Assembly (NCBI RefSeq): GCF_000003605.2
Contig: NW_003111988.1
Coordinates: 1 to 42,442, forward strand
Origin: Saccoglossus kowalevskii
Taxonomy: Eukaryota > Hemichordata > Enteropneusta > Harrimaniidae
DNA length: 42,442 bases
Reading direction: 5' to 3'
Under the pieces are notes generated by a model. The model was given only the letters and a program-made list of their open reading frames with translations, made no database searches and had not been told where the DNA came from. Of this stretch, positions 23,501 to 35,500 are shown in pieces. How positions within the stretch are numbered: the first letter of the stretch is position 1; every line of letters begins with the position of its first letter. The position numbers and the translations under genes are program-made.

Positions 23501-26500
23501 TTTGCTAAGATTTCCTTTTAAATAGACAAATGGGTTTAAATATGTATAAAAGAATACATTTTTTAAATAAGTGACATTTCTGGACATTGAAGTTTTTGTT
23601 TCTGTATTCCTGACGTGTTTTGTCATAGCTGGTAATTGCAAGTGCACATGTGCACTATTTTCCCTAAGTATAACACTGCATTTGGAAGGTAGGACAGACT
23701 GAACTCTGATTTATACAGCATAATAAGCAGTCTGCTCTGAGAATCAGACCCACAACATCTCTGATGCAAGGTGAAAATGTTAACCGGTGTACCAGTGCTC
23801 AGAGTATTAGTTATACCATTCAAATGTGAAAAAAAAATCCATCCAATTATTAAAATCAACTATTGTGATTTTATTATTATTAATTATCTTGTGAAATGTT
23901 CCCAGTGATTAAATGATAGCGTAACTTATTAAATTGAACATATAGATATTGTGATCAGTACAATTTATTACCTTGCATTATATCTGATCAATACCCTGAG
24001 GGCGTGACAAAGCAGATAGGTGAGCTGCATTGATTATGACATTGGTCACTATATTATAAAACGCCATATTTTATTCCTTTATATCTTTCTAATTATGAAG
24101 TATGTTTTTTAGGTCTATGTAAAGTATAGGAGATTGAGAAAACTTGTTTCCACCGTCCTTCACCCAAGTGTTCACTGGGAAAACTGTTTTTATGTACATA
24201 AAAAAAAATAGGATCAAACGTCATGCTAATCTTAATAGAAGTTGGCATAACCGTTAAAAAAATATTAATTTTTCTTCCTAAAAATTATTTATTTTGCCCT
24301 ATATATTAGAATTGTTATTTTCGAAGGAAAAGTGTGTAAAATTGTATTGTGCTATGAGTTGTTATCAAGTTAAAAATAAAAACAGATTGAGGGAGTCCTT
24401 TCTGTTTGTCTTGTTAAAATGACTCAATCTTGTAACAAACCATCAGTGATACTTAACTTCAGTTATAATGAATGTTTTGGTTACTATGGCAATGAACAAA
24501 ATGATTGGCACTTGTATACAGGTGGTTGGTGCGTAGAGAAAGTAAACAGCAAAATATTATGTTTTTTCATTGAAGGAGGTGTGTATCCCTCATGAATATT
24601 CAGTGTCTTTATCTTCCAATCGTGTCAACTGACTCGTTGCTTATGCTTTTCCATCCCTTTGGGTTATAACATAAGTGTATTCTCATGCAAATTAGCAGGA
24701 CTCCCTGAGATACTAATATTATGGCCGCTATTTTGGCTCCGTAAGTAGCCTAACAAAGGGGGCCTGCTTAGAACCATAGTCAAGGCTGCCCTGAGCGCAC
24801 TTGTTAAAAGGGACTCCTCTTCCCGCATTGTTCATCACAAATTGATCGAACCTATCAGCCTTAAGCTCAACCATGAGTGGAGCTCTCCGTACAGACTGTA
24901 TGTCTATATATTTATTTTTTCTATCTAACATTGATTTTTTTAGAATTTTTTTTTAGCATTGACTTGATGAAATAGTCGCAAGTCATGAAGTTGATGTAAT
25001 ATTGCTTGTATTAATTTTGTGTTTGTATATTTATTCTAAATGTGAAAGTTAATGATTTGTTTCTGTCGATGTTATTGCATGTACTTTCGCACTGATTGAT
25101 GTTTTCTAAGCATGTTGCCTGTTGCTTTTAACAACTCTTGTTGCACTTTATTCCTGTATAGTACATTGCGGTTAATTTAACCTGTACTTTTACTTAAATT
25201 CATTCATCTTTTGATCATTTAAAATCTGATAGTGTGTGTCAAGGTTTTATTTAGGATGATTTTATCATTCTATTATTTTCATGTAAATTTGTCTTCTCAT
25301 TGTGAGTTGTTTCATGTCATTATTTTATATATCATTTGTTGTGTTTGTACATGTTTTCCCACAGTATTTATCTGCAGTGTTGATTAATTTCTTTTGTTTC
25401 TTTTTTCTTTCCAATACATCAGTGCCTTTCCATGTAAAGATCAAAACAGAACCAAAGAGTCCAAGTTACCACAATAAGCCTTGCGCGCATATGAAAACGA
25501 ATTTTGACTTTGAGCAGAAATTTGAATATGGAGAAAAAGCATTTGTGAACAGTCCTTATGAGCATCATCCTCCGCCTCCTACAACATCTCCGCCAGCACA
25601 GGAATCACCAGGTCCACCGCTTACACCGTTCAAAGACCACAGCGGTTCCTATCCTCCAACACCAGAGCAGGGATATCCGCAAACAGAAAAAAGGTAAGGA
25701 TACTTGACACATCCAGGGAGGGATTACCTATCTTAGGACTTAATTGTTATATTTGGTTGCTTTAATTTACTGTCAGGAAATAGTAATGAAATATGAGTTT
25801 TATTTCAAAAATTATCTAAAAAGTATTAATTCAGGGGTTATAATGTTACTGTAATTATCTGCTAATGAGAGATGGTTTCTTTGTTTCATTTAAATAACTG
25901 AAACTTGATATTACAATGTACAGTGTTGTCATCTTTCCTAAATAGAGTTATCTCAATTAAGCAGGCTTAACTTGGTTGGCTTTGTATTTCTTTTGTAGAG
26001 AATGCTCAAAAGTTGTGTGTGTGTGTGTGTTTTTTTCTCATGAGAAATTGATTCATTACCACCTTGTTACGACTAGGATGCTACCCCCTCCCTCCCTTTC
26101 TCCTCCTGCTGCTATAAAATTGCCCTCCCATTCTTCCATTGCTGCTCTCTTCTCTTCCCCTTGTTATACTACAGTGTTCTGTTAGTTTTCGATGAGTCGT
26201 GATTATAGCAATGACAGTATTCATCATTGGACATATGGGAAAATGTGTGTTTTGTTGAAATGAAAGGAATATTGTAAACCAAATAAATAGTGACATGACT
26301 TTCAAATCTGATCTTTGAGAGATTTATGAGTATACATTTGTATCAATGTTTTTTGCGTCTGTTTTATGTAGCTTTCAGGCATATCATATAAATCTAGGGA
26401 GTTTAGTTGAAGTCATGAAATGGCAATGTTTTTTGTACTCACTGTTGTACCATGGCCCCCAAACAAAACAAATACAAAACAATCTACGTCTGTTCACACC

Positions 26501-29500
26501 TCCAATTAAGCAAATGTCCTGTTGCGCCTGATAATTTGTTTTGTTCTGAAGTAGAAAAGTTGTATCTCGTGTGACCTGTGTAACAAAGTTTCAATGCAAT
26601 CATGTGTTTTTATAATCCAATTATTCTTTCCAGTAGGTACAAGGCAGAAATTCAATTTAGAATTATAAAAATATTTAGTCAAAATTGTTAATAATTATTT
26701 GTATGTTGCATATACATACAAGTTTTAAATTTCCTATCTGTAAATTGTTTCTTACTTTTTACCATTTTCTAGATTTCACAGACAGACTTCAGAACCATGT
26801 TTTCCCCCAGCACCAGACCAGCGTTCTTTCCATCGACAAGCATCAGAACCGAATTACGGAATATACAAACAAGACTTTCCAAACGGCTTATACGACAGAG
26901 TACCTGGCTTCCACATTAAACAAGAGCCCAGAGACTTTGGCTTTGAGCCACCAGCAGGTAAATTAAAATATTTTTTTTTTATTTAAAAAGAAATGCATTT
27001 GAGTATCCAGACATGAATGCAAACCTCAACCTCCTTGTTTTGTTTTACATGAATACCTTTTTTCATGGTAAAATACGACTACCTAACCTAATAAAACATC
27101 CTGATCTTATTCATTGATAATGTTTCATTTATGGATGAAATAATTTACAGAGTGAGTGATGTAAACACTGAGGTATTTTCTGCTCCCCATGTTCTTGGCT
27201 TGCCAGTATCTAACCATGTTTAGTGTTACTGGTCATAGAGTGATAAGCTAATTTATTTTTGTCTCATGACAATTGCAAAATATGAAATTCTACGGATATG
27301 AGACCTTCTTGCCACCAGACTTTTTTGTCAAAATTTTTTTGCACTTTTTTCTTCTATTACGGTATTCAATATTTCTAGAAATGAACCCTAATTTTGGCAA
27401 TGGACAAAATTTGAGTCAACTATAAATAGGACTATTTTGTAAATTTGTGATGAAAACTAGTGGTGAAAAGGTTAATTGATGTGATGTGGATTGTATTGTG
27501 TATATGACAGAAATTTAATAAATTTCTAGTTGAAGATCCATCAGTCCAAATTTTGTTAAATCCTTCACTTGTTACTTCAGTACTTAAGGAGTTAAAATAG
27601 GTCTTCCTTATAATGGGAAAGATTCCTTGATCTTTCTAATCAATATAGTTATACCCTGATCGCCATGGTTACTGTTGCATTTTTCCAGTGTTTTCAGTGG
27701 CCCATGTACAGGCATAATTAAATCAGTTAAGCCAGTGAGCATATGTGTTTGACGTCTCTGGCTACCTGGGATACAGGTAACAGGTTTTTGTGTGAAATTA
27801 ACCTGCCCACAAGAAACACATCATTAGCTCCATTCATTTCCCGATCAGTTTTGAACCATGCAAATGTTAGGAGAATAAGAATTAGTAGGTGGCACATGGT
27901 CAAGTTTGGTAAATAATAAATTACTGTGATGTAACCGTATTTAGTTTGTGATGTAGTCTTAATGTTCCCCATCGACATTTAAATAAAAATCCATAGTAAA
28001 ATATTAAGTTGGTTTACTGAATAGCAACAAAATATAATTATTAATAATTCTAAAAGTAGAAAGCAAAAGAAAAAATATCTATTTTAATAAAATTAATAAT
28101 CTTTTGGATGAATATTTAGAAATATTTGTATTCAATTATAATATTTTGTTGTATTTAATTATCAGTTTATTAGGAACCCAGTTGTGGAAAGTTGTTTATC
28201 CATTGCTCGTAGACATCCAAACAAGTCCAAATAACGAAAATCGATAGCCTTTCAGTGTGAAAGACCTATGTAATTACACAAACATTGATGGGTATGCCCT
28301 GTTCTCTGCCTGTTGGGCGTAAAAACCTGGCTTTTAAACTAAAATAAGTGTTTTCTGTCTTTCACTTCTAAAAATCACTTGGGGCTAACATTTCAGTTTA
28401 ATTGAAGATTTTCTATAAAAGGAAAACTATGAGAAAAAGAAAAGCAATACTAAATAGATAGAATCGCTGTATACATTTAAAGTGTCCTATCATTGTCAAT
28501 ACTCTAGTTTAGTATTAAAGTAGTTCCAGATAATAACCCAAAATGACCACTTTGACTGATTGGTAACTTGCAGCACTGGCTTCGAAAAACGGTGAATATT
28601 CATCTGTTTTTAAATACAATTTTCAAATTTGATTTATTTTGTCATTTTTTTTTTCTGACTGAATCAGTGTTGCATTTTTTGTTGTGAGGAATAATACGCA
28701 ACATTGAATGGATGCATCAGACAATATGTTTTGCATGTCATTGTAGTTTTGTATATCGTCTGACTGAATAGAGACTTTGTTAGCATAATAATAGCAATCA
28801 ATAGGTTCTAACAATGACTTGAGAGTTTAGTCCCAATTAGGAATACTTGGAATATAGGCTTTCACTTGCGTGTAATGCCCATACTACTGACTATTAACAA
28901 ATTGCATTATACGTAAATGTATCTCATAGTTTGTAACCTTGACGTTAAAGGCTTCAGTATGAATGCCATAATTTTTCTTGCCAAATTGTTCAATGTAAAA
29001 TTTTCCTGTTAATCTGTTGTTAGTTTTTTACATTGATCCAAATATTTTGAGAAAATAATTATGGAAAAGTTATGCAGGTTAATTTGTAAGGGGTGATCTC
29101 ATATTCAAACACCTGGGTCAAACCTGGGTTAACCTGGGTTTACCCGACCTGCCCTATTCAGACCTACTAGACCTAAAATATGCAAATTAGTAGTAGGTTT
29201 GAACCTAACCTCTGGATTAACTGCCCATTAACGCCCCCACTGAAAACAAACAACAGAGAACAAAGAAGACAGACCTAGGGAAACCTAGGTTTTTCTTACA
29301 ATACTGTTTCAGCCTGGTTTCAGTAGGAAAAAAAATAAGATGTATACTATGGTGAAGTGTTAAGAATTAGAGCAGCGATTTTTTTTTCTTTGCAATACTT
29401 GTACATGTAANNNNNNNNNNNNNNNNNNNNNNNNNNNNNNNNNNNNNNNNNNNNNNNNNNTTAGATAGTCCTCAATATTGCTCAGCAGAATGATCTCAGG

Positions 29501-32500
29501 CATTTTTCATATTGTAACTAAACAATTACTGAACTGAAATTTACACAAATGTCTCATTTGTTAATGCTTGTTGCATCACAATGCAAACTCACCCAGACCT
29601 ATTCATATCTCAGTGACTATAAGTTTTAAATGCTATCACTATTAGATAGCCAAAAAAAATCAGACAACAAGCAGTCTGTCGGCTGAGATAGCTCCGCTGT
29701 TAGCAATGCACATTTCAATTAAAGAACTGAAGATATCATTAGAAAATGAACAATATGTATAGTATCAAAGCAAAGGACCTTGCTGTTTTCAACAAGAATT
29801 CAAAAATATCACTTTTCACCAAAAATGACAAAAATAATCATCAAAATTAAGTAATTGAAGATATCACCACGAAATTAGGGGTGATCTCATATTCAAACAC
29901 CTGGGTCAAACCTGGGTTAACCTGGGTTAACCTGGGTTTACCCGACCTGCCCGATTCAGACCTACTAGACCTAAAATATGCAAATTAGTAGTAGGTTTGA
30001 ACCTAACCTCCGGATTAACTGCCCATTAACGCCCCCACTGAAAACAAACAACAGAGAACAAAGAAGACAGACCTAGGGAAACCTAGGTTTTTCTTACAAT
30101 ACTGTTTCAGCCTGGTTTCAGTAGGAAAAAAAATAAGATGTATACTATGGTGAAGTGTTAAGAATTAGAGCAGCGATTTTTTTTCTTTGCAATACTTGTA
30201 CATGTAAATGCTAATAAAAACAAACTTGCATTTGTTTCACAAATCTATTTACATCATGTCATTTATAAGTGTGATGAAAATTATATTCATTTATTTCTGT
30301 GATTGGTAATAATAATCGGTTTCCCACAACTTACATTTTGGTACAAGTCAATACAATTGTTATTGTTATTCAATTTATCTGGAATTAATTACAGACGTGA
30401 TGGTTTGTTATATTTTGTCATTAAATGTGAATCAAGTGATACCATAAACCCTCTCTATTGTGATATATATGGTAAATTAATGTTTGGAACAGAACAGGGA
30501 AAAGATGCTCTAGAATTTTAATGAGCAGCTTCTTAGGATAAATTACTTACGTTATATATATATTTGGCATAGTCAGTAAAATATGTTTATCCATGGAGCG
30601 AACTTGTACATTTTGTCCGCAACAAGTACGGTCAGTTTTGTGTTCATGTCAGTTCATAAATTCATAGAACACATTTTTTGGTTAAGTTTGTAAAGTCTGT
30701 GAGACTGCGAGTTATCAAAATATGATGAAAGTATTAAATCGATAATGGCAACATTGTTTTCTACGAAGGCATCTGAAAACCACAGTTCCTCTATCACTGT
30801 GTCAAAACTAAAGTCGGGGCTAATGCTACGACTCCGGCGCTACGACCACCATAACACGGGTATTTACCGCTGCCGATATCTTACTTTTTTGTGACAAAAT
30901 GCACACATTTCGAACCCCCGGTTAATTAAAAATAAACGATGATTTTAGAAAATACATCGAAGCACAGTGCCTTGAGGGACTGTGGGCGAAGTAGGCAGCG
31001 AGATACACATGTATTGTTTTAAACACCGCAGAAAATCATGCACTCAACGCAGCCATCTTGGTTACCTCAATCAGAATTCCCCCTTGTCACCCAGCATGCA
31101 TCGATTGCGATATCGCAACGTGCACTGTGTCGCCTTGGGCGACGGTCTTAGGTACAAGGCACTCTATGAATGAGGTATTTTCAGAGGTCGGGGTTCGTTT
31201 TTTATAAGCAGTCTCGTCTGCAGATGAATAGGCGTAAATAATCAGCGCGAGTCCATTTAATTTATTATTAAATTTTCTGTTTTGATACTTCGTGTCACTG
31301 GAAATTGAATAAGAAAAACTGCAAATAACCGATGTGCAGCAAATCGAAATAAATTTTCATGGCGTACGCTGCATTTGTTTTTCCGGATTTTGCGATGCCG
31401 CACTCCTGAATGAACTGTTTGAAAATTGAACGCGCAACAGTAGTAAAGGCTTAAACGCAGTAGCGTAAGTCTCAAGTGCAACTTTGTATCAACAAATGTT
31501 CGCCTTTTGATACTTATTAGCTGTCAGAGACACATATCAATTGTCCAGCCCAATGAAAAGTCTGATTCACGTCCTCTGCTCAACTTGCGACTCGGGCGTA
31601 ACAGTTTATCAAAACAAAACAATTTATTCAGCACGCTGTTCACCGATATACAAGAGTGTTTTTTTAGGCAAGGCACACGGTAAAATGACTACTGTACACC
31701 AATAAATCGACACATTTTAGAGACAACTATCTAGTCTTCAAAAAGCAATGTAAACTCTGTCAATCTTAAAAATAAACAACAGCTTGAATGAGGTGTGAAT
31801 GAGATCGGTTCGAACCGCAGTTTTTATGCAAATTCGTGCGGTCGTCCTGAACCGCACTGTCTATTGTTTAAACTTACGAACCGCAAAACTGGGTTTTGTA
31901 CGGGCGGTTTAGGGCGGTTTGGGTTTTCGTAGGTTTGACCCTCATGTTTGAATATGAGATCACCCCTAAATAACAAAAATTTACTTAATTTGTGATTTTC
32001 TGTTCACTCTTAAATGTCTGCTGAAAAAAATCAATTGATTTTGAACTTTTTTTTAATAGTTCAATGCTACCAGAGTTGAATATAGCATTGAGATGCACTT
32101 ACTAAAGCCAAATTAACCATCATCGAATGGAAATGTCCAAAAAAAATAGTACTGCATCTAATCCCACGTGATTTTTGACGTCACTTCGATGTTTGTCCAG
32201 TTTTCACATTCTGTGTATACAATATTATTAAGCGTGGACATGTCCAAAAAATAGTTTTGAGTCTGATCCCACCTGATTTTTTTGATGTCACTTTGATGTT
32301 TGTCCAGTTTTTACATTCCTAGTGGGTTTCTGTTCAACTGATATCTCAAGAACCAATCATCTCATTTCAATGAAACTTGGTAGGGTTGAAATAAATCATG
32401 CATAAATCTGGTAACTTTTCGATGTCTTTAGAACCAGATTTGATTGAACCTTGGTGCATAGTTTGGCTGGAATACTACATACCTATGCAATTTGTTTAGG

Positions 32501-35500
32501 GTAGAAACCTTGCATATAATTACCTAATTTACATAAATTAGCCAATTATTATCATTGACATACTCATTAGATTTCAATGTGCAAGTGCTCTGGGATAAGA
32601 GTTGAAATCCTTTCATACTAATCATCTAATTTTCATAAAATAGACAATTTTGTGATATCTCAATAATTCTGAGATTTAAAAGAACTTTACAAGCTTCTTC
32701 TTGGAGGCTAATTCCTATCTATTTCTGCAATGTGTCTCTAGTCTATCCTCGGCGTATGGGATTTCTAAACTTAAATCTTCAGTTCAAATTAATGTGAACT
32801 AGACGGATACATTTCAGTATCTGTAAAATTACAAAAAATTGATATTGTGTAGCGAATGGTTTGATCTTTTATCTGCATGGTAGAAATGTCTTCATCTTGT
32901 TCAACATATTGAATTGATTCTGAACTGGTTCTATCTTTTTGTATGCATGTATTGACTTGTCCCAGGGTAGCACCAATATATTTAAAGTACCCTGAGCGGT
33001 TAGCTTTGCTATTGACTTTTATTAGGATCTGTAAGGTGTCAGGAGTTCAAGTCTGGTGTGCTCAGGCTAAATATTGCAATCTTGATCAAGAATTACTTTT
33101 AAATGGTATAATATGACTTTTAGTCGATTATGGAAAAAAGAAACCTATGAATTGATGCAGTTGCTATGGTGATTAGATGAGAAGAGAGATTATCGCAAAT
33201 AGAGAAATCATGTAGCATAAATGATGATGGAACACTGTCTGATTCATTGAAACAAATTGTTCTATGAAACAAGAAAACAGCGCTGTATTGATTGGATTTT
33301 CATTGGGCTTGATTTTGAGCTGATTCCACGTGTTGCGTTATTAGTACATGCATCAAACTTTACTAGAAAATTTATTTAAAAAATAAATAAATTCTCAAAC
33401 TGTTTTGGGAGAAATAAAAATGTTTTCTACAGAAAAAAAGGGGGGCATCTTTTTCAATTCCACAGTAGCAGAAAAGGTAGCCATATTTTGTTAATAAGTA
33501 GTATCATGTGTGTGGTTATTGATAGTTTGGTTGACAGCCTTAAGTCATGCATTGTGGGAGTTTTCAGTGCTCTCTTGGGAAAATCCATTAGGTTATAGGG
33601 TAGATAGCTAGAAAATGAAATGCATTTTAGAAATCTTTAACTCTAATGTGAATTGTTTATGAAGTGAACCCCTTAGGAGAAGAGGAATAAAATGATGATT
33701 AGTTTTGTATCGATGATTTTTGTCTTCTGCTTTCAAGAAAAATGTGAATGGCTTTGGTTGAATAGTGGCTGTGGGTTTATACAATAATTCAGACAGCTAG
33801 CATTTGGTGGCATACTGCGAGTCGGTTGATCAACTACAGTTTAAATGGCTCCCTCTGGTTTAGTAATGGAAAAAGCTAACACTGGGAGGGAGAACTCATT
33901 CAGAAACAGAGGGCTTGGAGCAAAGCGTGGACCTCCTGTTGGTTGTTTTTAAGAATTGAATCGGGGCTGTGAACAAAGAGGAAATATCGAACTTGAAGTA
34001 CAGTAACGAGCCCTGGTCATATACAATGTTTGTTTGTTGAAATACTGTTTGCATGCTGAGGCAATTTCTGGCAAACACAATATTTAGTTAAAATTTGTTG
34101 GTTTGATTATTTATTGGGTATTAAAAATCTACATCATCAAATTTTAAAACCCCCCAAAAAACATGTTTGTTTTACTAAGTGATTTGCGAGGTGTGATGTC
34201 ATAATGTTCTATTTTTGTAGATAGGTGAATGGTTTGCTGTGAAACTTGCAGCTGTATCGTGATAAAAATAACACATTATTTGAAGTGTTCTATATCTGAA
34301 CTGATATGGACTTCCACCCACACTAAATATAAACTAAATATCTGCTGATAAATCTTCTATTCTCACTTTTTGTCAGGTCTTATCTTTTGAATTTTGTAAA
34401 ATTTTTAGCAAATTGTTGTCATTTGTATACAGGCACTATTGTTGAAAGTTGTTGTGATCGCACAGCGTATTGTTACTTATAAACTGTTTCCCCCCTTTAT
34501 TTATTTTTCTTATGGGTAAATTAAAAAAATACTGTAAACCATTTATTTTTCACTGCCACGTATTTTCATTTTCTTTGAACTTTTAAAAAACATTACATTT
34601 TTATTTTAAAATTAAATAATTTTAATATGTCTGAGTAATCTATATCTTAAATTGAAGTGATTGAAATTGACTGAAAATGTAATTCCATGGTGCCTGTGGT
34701 TTCATTGATATATGTTGACAGTCCAAGCATACATTCAACAATTTAACATTGGTTTAAATGGAGATATTGTGCCTGTATAATCTGATTTGAACCAAGCTTT
34801 GCGCAAAGTGAGGTAAAATATGCCCAACAGTGCTTTGATTGTGTGTATCATTACCCTCGACTTGTACACTGTAATTTCAGTTTGCACATCGACAAACAAA
34901 GTGAAAAGTGTCTATTGAAAGTTGTTGCTTGATGGCTGGAGGCACAGATGGAGATATCTTGTGATCGTTTCTGCTTGGCAAACCAAGCAAAGATTTCTTA
35001 AATATTCCATTTACCACACTGATTAGGTTTCCTTTATTTTTACATCAGTAGAAAAATTGTTGGATTTTTTTTGGTGAGATAAGCAAGACCCCTAACCACA
35101 CAAGTCCTGTGTTATTTACTGTTGGGAATTGATTCATCTATTGCTAGGGATGAACTTTCATCGAAAATATGATCTTTCTTTTTCGAATTAACTTTTCATG
35201 AGCAATTTATCAGTATTGTGCACCGATTCAAATCGAGAACAAATGACTTTAGGCCTTTAGCCTCTTTGTTGATTGGAAAAAACAAAAACAAGTGCATCAA
35301 AAATTTCATAAATTAGGAAGACTATAAAATACTATGAAATGATTGAAAATGAAATTGTGGTCTGGTTTTGCTTGCATTGAACAAACTCCTGTATATTCTC
35401 CAATGAAAATAACAGTTGGCTAATTTCCAAAATGGTGGTATTCACATTTGTGTGAGTTGACATACAGTACGTGTGCAACACATGTAGAATAAATGAGATC

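Larger units (their letters stand above)
21522..25422 (+). other. Intron 4 of the ETS gene (3.9 kb)
   Basis: AT-rich, with no alternative exon supported. It contains a DR1-like nuclear-receptor site, AGGTCAAAGGCCA (22414-22426), a minus-strand tRNA-like SINE head (23735-23804) and a GC-richer block at about 24600-24900, described separately. Confidence 0.9.

Noticed and set aside
25302..25422. ORF extension upstream of exon 5
   Set aside because: It reads through intron sequence into the real exon. The acceptor at 25421-25422 and the match to vertebrate proteins begin only at 25423.
30982..31173. Short ORF inside the TIR element as a transposase
   Set aside because: 63 codons without ATG, no DDE/D-type motif, and unlike any transposase I know.
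32991..33066. Functional tRNA gene
   Set aside because: The acceptor-type stem closes, but the T-stem pairs poorly and the anticodon arm is not clear. A SINE head fits better.
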